Notes: generated by a model from the sequence alone, not told the origin. A DNA stretch of 64,000 nt from Rhizobiales bacterium 62-17 (GCA_001898965.1 MKVW01000003.1:681440-745439), one strand, 5' to 3'; positions 42,189-51,654 are shown, counted from the stretch's first letter. Numbers and translations are program-made.

Positions 42189-42947
42189 ATGTCTTCGCTG
42201 CCCCGCTTCTTCTCCGCACGCCGCTGGCGCCTCGCTTCAGGCTTGGTGCTGTTTGCCTATATTTCGGGGCATCTGATCAATCACACGCTCGGCTTGCTGT
42301 CGCTTGAGCGGGCCGAGGCCATGTTGCGGATGAGCATGGCGATCTGGCAGAGCCGGCCGGGCACGATCCTGCTCTATGGTTCGGCCCTGCTGCATTTCTC
42401 CCTCGCCTTGCGCTCGATCTACATCCGCCACGACTGGCGCTTTCCCTTTGTCGAGATCGTGCGGTTTTGGGCGGGCTTCAGCTTGCCGCTCCTGCTGATC
42501 GGCCATATCGCCGTCACGCGGCTGACCATGGCGCTCTATGACGTGAAGCCGGACTATGCCGGCATCGTCTCGTCGATCGTTGCCGGCGGATCGCAAGAAT
42601 GGCAGATCGCTTTGCTCGCACCCGGCTGGCTGCATGGCTGCCTTGGCCTGTGGATCAGCCTGCGCCATTTCGCGCTGATGCGGCGGCTGCAACCACTTCT
42701 GATCGCCGGCATGGTCGTGTTGCCGATCCTATCGGCAGCGGGCTTCCTGGCGATGAGCCGCGAGGTCGAGGCGATGGGGCTCGTCTCAGCTTTGCGTGAT
42801 GGGGCACAGGAAGCATTCGCCGTCGAGCGACGCGCTGAACTGACGGCTTGGAAACGCGACATGACGATCGGCTATCTCGCCATCGTCACTCTGGCCCTGC
42901 TGCTCGGGCCAATCCGGCGCGGCGTCCTGCGAAGCCGCGCCGTATAG
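42189..42947 (+). CDS. Stand-alone six-helix, diheme cytochrome-b-like membrane protein (cyclase-anchor type)
   Basis: A 252-residue protein with six hydrophobic helices. Histidines sit inside four of them: SGHLINHTLG (helix 1), ALLHFSLALRS (helix 2), LLLIGHIAVTRL (helix 3) and PGWLHGCLGLWISL (helix 4), a layout like the haem-ligating anchors of succinate dehydrogenase. The segment resembles the membrane anchor of Sinorhizobium CyaC-type adenylate cyclases (diheme anchor plus cyclase), yet no ferredoxin or cyclase domain follows: the gene stops 4 bp before the convergent lpd gene. It may be a free haem/quinone sensor subunit or a truncated cyclase. Confidence 0.7.
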   Translation: MSSLPRFFSARRWRLASGLVLFAYISGHLINHTLGLLSLERAEAMLRMSMAIWQSRPGTILLYGSALLHFSLALRSIYIRHDWRFPFVEIVRFWAGFSLPLLLIGHIAVTRLTMALYDVKPDYAGIVSSIVAGGSQEWQIALLAPGWLHGCLGLWISLRHFALMRRLQPLLIAGMVVLPILSAAGFLAMSREVEAMGLVSALRDGAQEAFAVERRAELTAWKRDMTIGYLAIVTLALLLGPIRRGVLRSRAV

Positions 42948-42951
42948 ATGG

Positions 42952-44394
42952 CTACATGTGAATGACGCGGCCGTAGGCGTCGAGCACGCTCTCGTGCATC
43001 ATTTCCGACAGGGTCGGATGCGGGAAGACCGTGTGCATCAGCTCTTCCTCGGTCGTCTCGCAGTTCATGGCAATGACGAAGCCTTGGATGAGTTCGGTGA
43101 CTTCTGCGCCGATCATGTGCGCGCCGAGCAGCTTACCGGTCTTGGCGTCGAAAATGGTCTTGACCAGACCTTCCGGTTCGCCCAGCGCAATGGCCTTGCC
43201 GTTGCCGATGAAGGGGAAGCGGCCGACCTTGACCGACAGCCCCTGCTCTTTCGCCTTGGCTTCGGTGAGGCCGACGCTCGCCACCTGCGGATGGCAATAA
43301 GTACAGCCCGGAATCATCGCCTTGTCCATCGCGTGGACGTGCAGGCCCTTGATGGCTTCGACGCAAAGCGAGCCTTCATGCTCGGCCTTGTGCGCCAACA
43401 TCGGCGGACCGGCGACGTCGCCGATGGCATAGATGCCGGCAACATTCGTCTTGCCGAGACCGTCGGTGACGACACAGCCGCGCTCGATCTTCACGCCAAG
43501 CTTTTCGAGACCAAGATTTTCGACATTGCCGACGACGCCAACGGCGGAGATGAGCCGCTCGGCCTTGATCGTCTGTTTGTTGCCCTTCTCGTCCTCGACG
43601 GTGCAGGTAACGTCGTTGGCACCCTTCTCGACCTTGGTGACCTTGGTCGAGGTCATGATCTTGATGCCCTGCTTCTCGAAGCGCTTGCGCGCCAGCGCCG
43701 AAATCTCGGCATCCTCGACCGGGAGGATCTGCGGCAGCACTTCGACCACCGTCACATCGACGCCGAAGGTGCGATAGAAGCTGGCGAATTCGATGCCGAT
43801 GGCGCCCGAGCCCATGACCACGATCGACTTCGGCATGGCCGGCGGCACCATGGCCTCGAAATAGGTCCAGATCAGCTTGCCGTCGGGCTCGATACCGGGC
43901 AGCGCGCGCGGACGTGCGCCCGTGGCGACGATGATGTGCTTGGCCTGATACGTACCTTCGCCCAGCGTGCCCTTCGGCGGCGGGACCTGCGGCTGCATCG
44001 CCGGCTTCTTGGTCGCTGCGACAGAGACTTCGCCGACCTTGGAAATGTTTGCTTCGCCCCAGATGACATCGATCTTGTTCTTCTTCATCAAGAAGCCGAT
44101 GCCGTTGTTGAGCTGGGTCGAGACGCCGCGCGAGCGCTTGACGATGGCGGAGGGATCGTAAGTCACCTTGCCATCGATGCTCAAGCCATAGTCCTTGGCA
44201 TGGGTGGCGTAGTGATAGATCTCGGCCGAACGCAGCAGAGCCTTGGTCGGAATACAGCCCCAATTGAGGCAGATGCCGCCGAGATGTTCGCGCTCGACGA
44301 TGGCCGTCTTGAAGCCGAGCTGCGCGGCGCGAATGGCGGTGACATAGCCGCCGGGGCCGGAGCCGATCACGATGATGTCGTAGGAATTAGCCAT
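42952..44394 (-). CDS. lpdA: Dihydrolipoyl dehydrogenase (E3 of PDH complex)
   Basis: A 480-residue flavoprotein reoxidising lipoamide with NAD+. FAD motif IGSGPGGYVTAIRAAQLG, redox pair in GGICLNWGCIPTKALLRSAE (Cys 42 and 47), NAD motif VMGSGAIGIEFASFYRTFG, YAIGDVAGPPMLAHKA and a C-terminal HPTLSEMMHE with the catalytic His are all present. It ends the lpd-E2-E1beta-E1alpha cluster, transcribed from 48.3 kb downwards. Confidence 0.95.
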   Translation of the reverse strand: MANSYDIIVIGSGPGGYVTAIRAAQLGFKTAIVEREHLGGICLNWGCIPTKALLRSAEIYHYATHAKDYGLSIDGKVTYDPSAIVKRSRGVSTQLNNGIGFLMKKNKIDVIWGEANISKVGEVSVAATKKPAMQPQVPPPKGTLGEGTYQAKHIIVATGARPRALPGIEPDGKLIWTYFEAMVPPAMPKSIVVMGSGAIGIEFASFYRTFGVDVTVVEVLPQILPVEDAEISALARKRFEKQGIKIMTSTKVTKVEKGANDVTCTVEDEKGNKQTIKAERLISAVGVVGNVENLGLEKLGVKIERGCVVTDGLGKTNVAGIYAIGDVAGPPMLAHKAEHEGSLCVEAIKGLHVHAMDKAMIPGCTYCHPQVASVGLTEAKAKEQGLSVKVGRFPFIGNGKAIALGEPEGLVKTIFDAKTGKLLGAHMIGAEVTELIQGFVIAMNCETTEEELMHTVFPHPTLSEMMHESVLDAYGRVIHM

Positions 44395-44461
44395 GAAATG
44401 TTTCCGTCTGCACGATTGAGCGCGTGTGAAGAGAAGAAGCCGGGGCGTACCCCGGCCGTCC

Positions 44462-45808
44462 TCACACCAGCATGCTTACCGGGTTCTCGATCAGATCCTT
44501 GAACGCCGAAATCAGTTCGGCGCCGAGCGCGCCGTCGACAGCGCGATGATCGGTGGAGAGCGTGACGCTCATCATCGTCGCAACCTTCATCTGACCCTTC
44601 TCGACGATCACCCGCTCCTCGCCCGTGCCGACCGCGAGGATCGTCGCATGGGGCGGATTGATGACGGCCGAGAAATTCTTGATGCCGAACATACCAAGAT
44701 TGGACACCGCCGAGGTGCCGCCCTGGTACTCTTCCGGCTTCAATTTGCGGGCACGGGCGCGAGCCGCATAGTCCTTCATCTCATTGGAGATGGCGGCGAG
44801 GCCCTTGGTCTGCACGTTGCGCACGACGGGCGTAATGAGACCACCAGGGATCGACACGGCGACGCCGATATCCGACGTCGTGTGCTTCAGCATGGTGTTT
44901 TCGGTGTAGGTGACATTGGCCTCGGGCACGCGCTGCAATGCCATGCCGAGCGCCTTGATGACGAAGTCATTCACCGACACTTTATAGAGCGGCTGCTTCT
45001 CCTTGTTCTTCGGCGCAGCAGCATTGATCGCCTCACGCGCCGCCAGCAGCGCGGTCAGATTGCAATCGACCGACAGATAGAAATGCGGGATCGTCTGCTT
45101 GGCCTCGACGAGGCGCCGCGCGATGATCTTGCGCATGGAATCGTGCGGCACTTCTTCGAAGCTGCCAGGCGCATACATCTTCTTGATCGTCTCATCCGAC
45201 ATGCCGGGCGCCAACACCGGAGCACCGGGCTTGGCGGCCGCAGGCGCCACTTTGGCGCCGCCACCAGCCTGGGCCGCCTTCACGTCACGCTCGACGATGC
45301 GGCCATGCGGGCCTGTGCCGGCGATGGAAGCAAGGTCGAGACCGGCTTCCTTGGCGAGACGCTTAGCAAGCGGCGAAGCGAAGACTTTTTCGCCGGCCGG
45401 CTTCGCTGCGGGTGCTGGCGCCGGAGCAGCAGGCGCTGGAGCTGCGGCGGGAGCCGCGGCCGGCTGAGCCATCGGCGCTTCGGGCGCAGCGGCTGGCGCG
45501 GGCGCGGCCGCCTTGGGTGCGGGAGCGGCAGCGCCGCCGCTGGCGGCCACGGCCTTCGCATCTTCGCCTTCACCGGCGACGATGGCGATGAGCTGGTTGA
45601 CCGGCACGTCCTGGGTGCCTTCCGGCACGAGGATCTTGGCGATGACGCCTTCGTCGATCGCCTCGACCTCCATGGTCGCCTTATCGGTTTCGATCTCGGC
45701 GATCACGTCGCCGGATTTGATCTTGTCGCCTTCCTTCTTGACCCAGCGGGCGAGGTTGCCCTTTTCCATGGTCGGCGAAAGGGCGGGCATGAGGATGTTG
45801 ATCGGCAT
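44462..45808 (-). CDS. pdhC: Dihydrolipoamide acetyltransferase (PDH E2)
   Basis: A 448-residue E2. The N-terminal lipoyl domain (residues 1-80) has the modified Lys in [13 protein letters not shown]; an Ala/Pro-rich flexible linker follows (about 90-140), then the peripheral subunit-binding domain ([34 protein letters not shown], about 142-176) and the catalytic core ending [27 protein letters not shown] with His/Asp active-site residues. The order of genes and 12-bp gap to E1-beta show one operon. Confidence 0.95.
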   Translation of the reverse strand: MPINILMPALSPTMEKGNLARWVKKEGDKIKSGDVIAEIETDKATMEVEAIDEGVIAKILVPEGTQDVPVNQLIAIVAGEGEDAKAVAASGGAAAPAPKAAAPAPAAAPEAPMAQPAAAPAAAPAPAAPAPAPAAKPAGEKVFASPLAKRLAKEAGLDLASIAGTGPHGRIVERDVKAAQAGGGAKVAPAAAKPGAPVLAPGMSDETIKKMYAPGSFEEVPHDSMRKIIARRLVEAKQTIPHFYLSVDCNLTALLAAREAINAAAPKNKEKQPLYKVSVNDFVIKALGMALQRVPEANVTYTENTMLKHTTSDIGVAVSIPGGLITPVVRNVQTKGLAAISNEMKDYAARARARKLKPEEYQGGTSAVSNLGMFGIKNFSAVINPPHATILAVGTGEERVIVEKGQMKVATMMSVTLSTDHRAVDGALGAELISAFKDLIENPVSMLV

Positions 45809-45820
45809 GGCGCGGGCTCC

Positions 45821-47200
45821 TCAGCGATACAGAACGGCTTTGGCCGCCTGCACGACCTCGGCGACGCTGGGCAGCGCCAGCTTTTCCAGATTGGCCGCGT
45901 AAGGCATCGGCACGTCCTTGCCCGTGATACGCACGACCGGCGCATCGAGATAATCGAACGCTTCTTCCATCAGGCGCGCGGCGATTTCGGAACCGACCGA
46001 GCTCTGGCGATAGCCTTCCTCGATGGTGATGCAGCGGCCGGTCTTCTTCACAGAAGCTGCCACCGTTTCCATGTCCATCGGGCGGATGGTGCGCAGGTCG
46101 ACGATCTCGACGTCGATGCCTTCCTTCTCCAGTTCGGCGGCGGCCTTGAGCGCATAGACCATGCCCATCGACCAAGCGACGATGGTCACATCCTTGCCCG
46201 GACGCGCGACGCGCGCCTTGCCGATCGGCACGAGATAATCGTCGATCTGCGGCACGTCGAAGCTGTGGCCGTAAAGCAATTCGTTCTCAAGGAAGATCAC
46301 CGGATTGGGATCGCGGATGGCGCTCTTGAGCAGGCCCTTGGCATCGGCCGCCGTATAAGGCGCGACGACCTTGAGGCCCGGAATGTGCGAATACCAGGAG
46401 GCATAGTCCTGGCTGTGCTGAGCAGCGACGCGCGCGGCGGCGCCATTCGGGCCACGGAACACGATCGGCGTGCCCATCTGACCGCCGGACATGTAGAGCG
46501 TCTTGGCGGCGGAATTGACGATCTGGTCGATCGCCTGCATGGCGAAGTTGAACGTCATGAATTCGACGATCGGTTTCAGGCCCGAGTAAGCCGCACCGAC
46601 GGCAAGGCCGGCGAAACCGTGTTCGGTGATCGGCGTGTCGACGACGCGCTTGGCGCCGAATTCCTGCAACAGGCCCTGGGTGACCTTATAGGCGCCCTGA
46701 TATTCGGCGACTTCTTCGCCCATCACGAAGACATCGCCGTCGCGGCGCATTTCTTCCGCCATGGCATCGCGCAAGGCTTCGCGCACAGTCATGGTCGTCA
46801 TTGCCGTGCCGGCCGGCACTTCCGGCTCCGGCTGAACGATGGCAGGCGCTGCAACTGGCGCAGCCGCAGGCGCTTCGGCCTTTTTCTCGGCGGCCGGTTC
46901 AGCCGCTTTCGGTGCGGGCGCAGGTGCCGTTTTCGGCGCGGCGGCCGAGGCATCCTCGCCTTCGCCTGCGATCACGCCGATCGGCGTGTTGACCGCGACA
47001 TTGTCGGTGCCATCGGGAACGAGAATCTTGGCGAGCACGCCCTCGTCCACCGCCTCGACCTCCATGGTCGCCTTGTCGGTCTCGATTTCGGCGAGCACAT
47101 CGCCGGACTTGATCTTGTCACCTTCTTTTTTGACCCAACGGGCGATCTTGCCCTGCTCCATCGTGGGCGACAGGGCCGGCATCAGAATATCGATCGGCAT
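45821..47200 (-). CDS. pdhB: Pyruvate dehydrogenase E1 beta with fused lipoyl domain
   Basis: A 459-residue protein: residues 1-80 are a complete lipoyl domain ([17 protein letters not shown]), an Ala/Pro/Glu linker spans about 85-130, and the rest is E1-beta ([42 protein letters not shown] ... [26 protein letters not shown]). This fusion is known in alphaproteobacteria such as Sinorhizobium and Zymomonas. The E1 alpha-beta heterotetramer decarboxylates pyruvate with thiamine diphosphate. Confidence 0.95.
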   Translation of the reverse strand: MPIDILMPALSPTMEQGKIARWVKKEGDKIKSGDVLAEIETDKATMEVEAVDEGVLAKILVPDGTDNVAVNTPIGVIAGEGEDASAAAPKTAPAPAPKAAEPAAEKKAEAPAAAPVAAPAIVQPEPEVPAGTAMTTMTVREALRDAMAEEMRRDGDVFVMGEEVAEYQGAYKVTQGLLQEFGAKRVVDTPITEHGFAGLAVGAAYSGLKPIVEFMTFNFAMQAIDQIVNSAAKTLYMSGGQMGTPIVFRGPNGAAARVAAQHSQDYASWYSHIPGLKVVAPYTAADAKGLLKSAIRDPNPVIFLENELLYGHSFDVPQIDDYLVPIGKARVARPGKDVTIVAWSMGMVYALKAAAELEKEGIDVEIVDLRTIRPMDMETVAASVKKTGRCITIEEGYRQSSVGSEIAARLMEEAFDYLDAPVVRITGKDVPMPYAANLEKLALPSVAEVVQAAKAVLYR

Positions 47201-47259
47201 GTGTATCTCTCGGAGAAACGCGAACGCTTAAGGCGTGGCGAAAGGAAGAAAGGGGGAAA

Positions 47260-48306
47260 TCAGCGCAGGATATCGGTCCACAATTCCGACGGATCGGGCT
47301 CGGGATCGTTGGTGGCGAATTCCGCCGCCTCAGCGACGATGGCGCGGACGCTGGCGTCGAGCTTCTTGAGTTCGTCCTCGGTCGCCATGTTGGCCTTCAG
47401 GACGCGATTGCGGACCTGTTCGATCGGATCGAACTCGTCGCGCATCTTCTGCACTTCTTCCTTGCTGCGATACTTCGCCGGGTCGGACATGGAATGACCA
47501 CGATAGCGATAGGTCTGCATTTCGAGGATGTAGGGACCATTGCCGTCACGGCACCACTTGATCGCCTTGTCGGCGGCAGCCTTCACCGCGCGCACGTCCA
47601 TGCCATCGACCTGCTCGCCAGGGATGTTGAAGGAAATGCCGCGACGGGAGAAATCGGTTTGCGCCGAGGCGCGGGTGACCGCGGTGCCCATGGCATAGCG
47701 GTTGTTTTCGATGATGTAGACGACGGGCAGCTTCCACAGCTCCGCCATATTGAAGCTCTCGTAGACCTGGCCCTGGTTGGCGGCGCCGTCACCAAAATAG
47801 GTCAGCGAGACATTGTCATTGCCGCGATAGCGATTGGCGAACGCGAGGCCGGTGCCGAGCGGGACTTGCGCGGCGACAATGCCGTGGCCGCCGTAGAAAT
47901 GCTTCTCCTTGGAGAACATGTGCATGGAGCCGCCCTTGCCTTTCGACAAACCGCCACGGCGTCCGGTGAGTTCGGCCATCACGCCCTTCGGGTCCATGTC
48001 GCAGGCGAGCATGTGACCGTGATCGCGATAGCCGGTGATAATAGCGTCGCCCTCTTTCGACGACATCTGCACGCCGGTGACGACGGCTTCCTGGCCGATG
48101 TAGAGATGGCAGAAGCCACCGATCAATCCCATGCCGTACATCTGGCCCGCCTTCTCTTCGAAGCGGCGGATCAGCAGCATCATTCGGTACGCGTCCAATT
48201 CCTGCTGTCGGGTGAATTCGGCGATATTGCTACCGCTGAAGGCGGCGTCGGCGGCGGCAGGTTTACGGGCGGTTTTAGGCCGGGCGGACGATTGTACCGA
48301 TGCCAT
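47260..48306 (-). CDS. pdhA: Pyruvate dehydrogenase E1 alpha
   Basis: A 348-residue TPP enzyme subunit. SMHMFSKEKHFYGGHGIVAAQVPLGTGLAFANRYR and FGDGAANQGQVYESFNMAELWKLPVVYIIENNRYAMGT give the GDG-N TPP/Mg motif; TYRYRGHSMSDPAKYR holds the Arg/His/Ser phosphorylation-loop region. The start at 48306 has GAGGATCGCCC upstream and is preferred over an in-frame start at 48438 that would cover promoter sequence. First gene of the pdhA-pdhB-pdhC-lpd cluster, with paired palindromes about 160-200 bp upstream. Confidence 0.95.
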   Translation of the reverse strand: MASVQSSARPKTARKPAAADAAFSGSNIAEFTRQQELDAYRMMLLIRRFEEKAGQMYGMGLIGGFCHLYIGQEAVVTGVQMSSKEGDAIITGYRDHGHMLACDMDPKGVMAELTGRRGGLSKGKGGSMHMFSKEKHFYGGHGIVAAQVPLGTGLAFANRYRGNDNVSLTYFGDGAANQGQVYESFNMAELWKLPVVYIIENNRYAMGTAVTRASAQTDFSRRGISFNIPGEQVDGMDVRAVKAAADKAIKWCRDGNGPYILEMQTYRYRGHSMSDPAKYRSKEEVQKMRDEFDPIEQVRNRVLKANMATEDELKKLDASVRAIVAEAAEFATNDPEPDPSELWTDILR

Positions 48307-48464
48307 GGGCGATCCTCTGGTGCGTTCCCTTTGAGCGGTCGGCGCGTTTGAGCGCTGCACCGCGACTAAAGGCGAAGATAGCGGAGGGAGGATCAGAAAG
48401 CGAGGCCCTTCGGAATGAACCTCAATGTATACAATCAACTGATTTCTAGACTAGTTCTCGAATA

Positions 48465-48507
48465 AACTGAATATCAGTTAATTCGGAGAATAAACCGAAT
48501 TCCGGTT
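48465..48507. promoter_or_regulatory. Tandem 15-bp palindromes upstream of pdhA
   Basis: AACTGAATATCAGTT (48465-48479) and AACCGAATTCCGGTT (48493-48507) share the form AACYG-N5-CRGTT and are 28 bp apart start to start. They lie just past the FtsB-like stop and 159 bp or more upstream of the pdhA start. They look like binding sites for a dimeric regulator of the PDH operon; the identity of the regulator is unknown. Confidence 0.6.
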
Positions 48508-48509
48508 GA

Positions 48510-48845
48510 TCATTTAGCGTCCGGCTTGAGGAAAACCACCACGTCGTTCTTGTGAACGCGGCCCAACTGCACCCGCGCCTCTTCCTCGAGAATATCACGC
48601 TCGACCGCTTCCGCACGCATCATCGAAATGCGCCGTTCAAACTGTTCGCGCTCGGAGCGAAGGCCGGCGTTCTCCAGGATGAGATCCGCCATCACCTTGC
48701 GATATTCTTCCTTGGTCTTGAGACCGCGCTCGCCATTGACCGCATGCCAGATGAAATAGCTCGAGACGCTGCCCGACACGGCATAGAGCAGAAGCGGCAG
48801 GAGAATGGAGCGCAGGCGGCGGCGAATAACCATGGGCGGGATCAT
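48510..48845 (-). CDS. FtsB/DivIC-like septum formation initiator
   Basis: A 111-residue bitopic protein: a basic N-terminus, one membrane helix (ILLPLLLYAVSGSVSSYFIWHAV, about residues 14-36), then a coiled coil (KEEYRKVMADLILENAGLRSEREQFERRISMMR) and a short C-terminal segment (LEEEARVQLGRVHKNDVVVFLK). This is the FtsB layout, which links FtsL and FtsQ in the divisome. It sits upstream of pdhA, a familiar Rhizobiales arrangement. An ATG at 48833 is an alternative start. Confidence 0.88.
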   Translation of the reverse strand: MIPPMVIRRRLRSILLPLLLYAVSGSVSSYFIWHAVNGERGLKTKEEYRKVMADLILENAGLRSEREQFERRISMMRAEAVERDILEEEARVQLGRVHKNDVVVFLKPDAK

Positions 48846-48986
48846 GGCCTCGATACGGTTAGCGAAATCCTAACAGATCCGAAACGCATAGCGCTAAACT
48901 GGTGAAATCGCCTGGAATCGTGCAATGTCGCGGTCAAGTCGCGCGGCGAGTTCTGTGATCGACGCGTTTGCTGGGGAGGTTGGGTC

Positions 48987-50210
48987 ATGGACCGGGACAA
49001 ACTGCATCTTTATCTGCTCAACGCCGGCCACTTCCTCGACCATCTCACCACCCTGGTCTTCGCTACCATCGCCGCCGTGGCGCTGTCACGCGAATGGAAC
49101 ATGGGTTACGCCGAGCTCGTCGCCTATGCGACGCCGGGCTTCGTCGCCTTCGCCGTCTTCTCCTGGCCCGCCGGCTGGCTGGCCGACCGCTGGAGCCGCG
49201 AAGGCATGATGGCGGTCTATTTCATCGGCCTGGGCCTTGCCTCGATTCTCACGGGCTTTGCCTGGTCGCCGATCACTATTTCCGCCAGCCTGTTCATTCT
49301 CGGCATGTTCGCGGCCATCTACCATCCGGTCGGCCTGGCGCTACTGGTCCAGGGCCGGCAGCGCACCGGCATGCTGATCGCCGTCAACGGCGTGTGGGGC
49401 AACTTCGGGGTCGCCAGCGCCGCCCTCTTCGCCGGTTGGTTCATCGACCATGGCGGGTGGCGCTATGCCTTCTACGTGCCTGGGCTGGTGTCGATCGCGC
49501 TGGGCATCGTCTATTCGATCGTCATGCGCCGGGAGATCATGGCTCGCAACGCCGCCTCGAAGCCGCAGGCAACGGCCGCCGTGGCCGCGCCGCCGGCGAC
49601 GCCGGAAATGCGCGCCATCCTGCTGCGCCTCTCGGCCGTGATCTTCTTCACCGCCGCCTTCTCAAGCCTGATCTTCCAATCGACGACCTTCGCTCTGCCG
49701 AAGATTTTCGACGAACGGCTGAGCGCCATCATCGGCTCGGCCACCATGCTCGGCTGGCTGACCTTCCTGGTCTTTGCCATTGCCTCGTCGGCGCAACTGC
49801 TGACCGGCCTGGCGCTGGATCGCTTCAGCACGCGCAGTGTCTATCTCACCTCGGCCGTGGCGCAGACGCTGTTCTTCGCGCTCATGCCTGGCCTCATCGG
49901 CTGGCCGGCCTTGATCGTCGGTCTCGGCTTCACCTTCGCCGCCTTCGGCAGCATTCCGATCAACGACTTCCTCATTGGCCGGCTGGCGAAGAGCGAACTG
50001 CGGGCGCAGATTTATGGAGCCCGCTACGTGCTCAGTTTCTCCGTGATGTCGCTGTCCCTGCCGCTGATCGCCTGGGTTCATCTCAATTGGGGCTTCGACC
50101 GGCTGTTCCAAATCCTCGCGGTCTGCGCCGGCGCCATCCTGATCTCGGTCACTCTGTTGCCGCGGCAATTGCCGCAAGATGGGCAGAAGCCGGCGCTGGC
50201 TGGAGCCTGA
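48987..50210 (+). CDS. Major facilitator superfamily transporter
   Basis: A 407-residue MFS permease with twelve predicted helices in two halves around a cytoplasmic loop of Ala/Pro residues (RNAASKPQATAAVAAPPATPEMR, about 186-208). The loop 2-3 motif A is WPAGWLADRWSREGMM. HFLDHLTTLVFATIAAVAL and FAAIYHPVGLALLVQGRQRTGMLIAVNGVWGNFG are reminiscent of the fosmidomycin-resistance/FsrA-like branch. Substrate unknown. The next gene starts 1 bp after its stop. Confidence 0.85.
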   Translation: MDRDKLHLYLLNAGHFLDHLTTLVFATIAAVALSREWNMGYAELVAYATPGFVAFAVFSWPAGWLADRWSREGMMAVYFIGLGLASILTGFAWSPITISASLFILGMFAAIYHPVGLALLVQGRQRTGMLIAVNGVWGNFGVASAALFAGWFIDHGGWRYAFYVPGLVSIALGIVYSIVMRREIMARNAASKPQATAAVAAPPATPEMRAILLRLSAVIFFTAAFSSLIFQSTTFALPKIFDERLSAIIGSATMLGWLTFLVFAIASSAQLLTGLALDRFSTRSVYLTSAVAQTLFFALMPGLIGWPALIVGLGFTFAAFGSIPINDFLIGRLAKSELRAQIYGARYVLSFSVMSLSLPLIAWVHLNWGFDRLFQILAVCAGAILISVTLLPRQLPQDGQKPALAGA

Positions 50211-50211
50211 G

Positions 50212-51072
50212 ATGACCGCAACCGTTCGTCGGCAGCGCCTGCGCGCGCTCCTTACTGGTGACCGCTGCTATTTTCCGGCCTCGGTCTTCGATGCCCTGTC
50301 GGCCCGGATCGCCGAGGATATCGGTTACGAATGCGGCATGTATGCCGGATCGGTCGCCTCCCTCGCGGTGCTTGGCGCCCCCGACATCATCCTGCTCACC
50401 TTGAGCGAATTCGCCGAACAGGCGCGCCGTTTCGGCCGCGCCAGCGCCCTGCCCGTCATCGCCGATGCCGATCATGGCTATGGCAATGCGCTCAACGTCA
50501 TGCGCACCGTCGAGGAACTGGAGCACGCCGGGCTCGCCGCCTTGACGATCGAAGACACGGATCTCCCGCGTCCCTTTGGTGCGCCCAAGCCCCGGCCGCT
50601 GCCGCTGGCTGAAGGCATCGGCAAGATGCGCGCAGCCGTGGCGGCGCGACGCGACAGCGCCTTGTGCATCCTTGCTCGCACCGGCGCTTTGGGAATGACC
50701 GGCCTCGAAGACGCGCTGGAACGCTTTCGCGCCTATCAAGACACCGGCGTCGATGGCGTTTTTCTAACGGGCGTTTCCTCGATGCAGGAAGTCGACGCTT
50801 TCGCCAAGGAAGCACGCCTGCCGATCTTGCTGGGCGGCCTGCCCGCCAAATTACAGGATCGGGAGGAGCTTGCCGCGCGGGGCGTGCGCATTGCTCTGCA
50901 AGGTCATCATCCGTTCATGGCCGCACTCTCGGCACTGCGGGCCACCATGCAGGCGCTACGCGACGGCGCACCGCTGCCCGACACATTGCCAAAGGCCGAT
51001 CTCGATCGTCTCAGTGGCGAGGCCCTATGGCAGGCACGCTCCGACGATTTTCTGGATCGTAAGGGTGACTAA
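50212..51072 (+). CDS. Isocitrate lyase/PEP mutase family enzyme (oxaloacetate decarboxylase-like)
   Basis: A 286-residue TIM-barrel enzyme. VFDALSARIAEDIGYECGMYAGSVASLAVLGAPD, PVIADADHGYGNALNVMRTVEELEHAGLAALTIED (the DxDxGYG Mg/substrate loop) and the GVSS barrel end match the oxaloacetate decarboxylase / 2-methylisocitrate lyase branch. The KKCGH catalytic motif of isocitrate lyase is absent (here RPFGAPKPRPLPLAEGIGK), which fits decarboxylase-type members. Coupled to the MFS transporter gene, suggesting uptake and processing of a 2-oxo acid. A strong terminator follows. Confidence 0.85.
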   Translation: MTATVRRQRLRALLTGDRCYFPASVFDALSARIAEDIGYECGMYAGSVASLAVLGAPDIILLTLSEFAEQARRFGRASALPVIADADHGYGNALNVMRTVEELEHAGLAALTIEDTDLPRPFGAPKPRPLPLAEGIGKMRAAVAARRDSALCILARTGALGMTGLEDALERFRAYQDTGVDGVFLTGVSSMQEVDAFAKEARLPILLGGLPAKLQDREELAARGVRIALQGHHPFMAALSALRATMQALRDGAPLPDTLPKADLDRLSGEALWQARSDDFLDRKGD

Positions 51073-51077
51073 AATCA

Positions 51078-51106
51078 AAAAGCCCGTCCAATTTGGACGG
51101 GCTTTT
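51078..51106 (+). terminator. Strong bidirectional terminator
   Basis: AAAAGCCCGTCCA / TGGACGGGCTTTT, a 13-bp stem with an ATT loop. The A-tract on the left and T-tract on the right serve both the 50212-51072 gene and the convergent Flp pilin gene at 51140-51307. Confidence 0.88.
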
Positions 51107-51139
51107 CCTTCGCGACATAAGTCGTTGCGATAGCTTTAG

Positions 51140-51307
51140 CTATTGAACGTTCAGATGGCCCGCGATCACGTTGAACTGCCTCTGGATCTGCGTGCCGGTT
51201 AACTGCAGCGCGCCGATGATCACGACGGCGATCAGGCCGGCGATCAGGCCGTATTCAATGGCGGTCGCACCAGATTCGTTGCGAACGAACTTCGAGATGA
51301 GTTTCAC
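51140..51307 (-). CDS. flp: Flp/Fap-type IVb pilin subunit
   Basis: A 55-residue protein. It begins MKLISKFVRNESGATAIEYGLIAGLIAVVIIGAL: a basic leader, the prepilin cut after Gly in SG/ATAIEYG with Glu at +5 and Tyr at +6, then the hydrophobic assembly helix, and a short polar tail ending GHLNVQ. The start is GTG with AAGGAG about 8 nt upstream. Flp subunits build tight-adherence pili; the tad assembly genes (cpaA-F, tadBC) are not in the window, so the locus of secretion is elsewhere or this is a solitary copy. Confidence 0.9.
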   Translation of the reverse strand: MKLISKFVRNESGATAIEYGLIAGLIAVVIIGALQLTGTQIQRQFNVIAGHLNVQ

Positions 51308-51654
51308 GTGGCAGCTCCTTAGAAAATAACTTCGCCGTGCCGCTCTATCAGCGTTGGGCGTAAGGCGAATATGAGCGCCACCTCTAAAAGGGGTATTAAT
51401 ACGATACCCTCAAACCGCTGCTATCTGACTTGTAAGGCTGTATAAACACAGGCTTTTCGCCCGCCAACATGGACAATAAATCGTTTACTCGGACACCCAA
51501 TCCACGAAGATCCATTTCCATCCCACTGCAATCTCAATTGAAATCCGCTGCTCTTGTCGAGCCGAAACAGCCAATTGCACGCCTCCCGCTTGGCGCAACG
51601 AAGCATTAACGACATTCGAACGCTTACCCGCAGCGACCGCATTCGCCTCCGGTT
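51308..51654. other. 347-bp gap between flp and aapP
   Basis: No credible gene. The part next to flp holds GGGGTATTAATACGATACCC-like near-palindromic sequence (around 51389-51408), which may belong to the flp promoter. Two short open frames here, plus strand 51469-51609 and minus strand 51421-51642, lack ribosome-binding sites and coding character. Confidence 0.5.

Noticed and set aside
45821-47200. Lipoyl domain fused to E1-beta as a possible novelty
   Set aside because: This fusion is an established feature of alphaproteobacterial PDH E1-beta.
44426-47497. A 1023-codon open frame on the plus strand across the PDH genes
   Set aside because: It lies antisense to lpd, E2 and E1-beta, whose motifs are unmistakable; long antisense frames arise from GC-rich codon bias.
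51421-51642. A 73-codon minus frame and a 46-codon plus frame (51469-51609) in the flp-aapP gap
   Set aside because: Neither has a ribosome-binding site or recognisable domain; composition looks non-coding.
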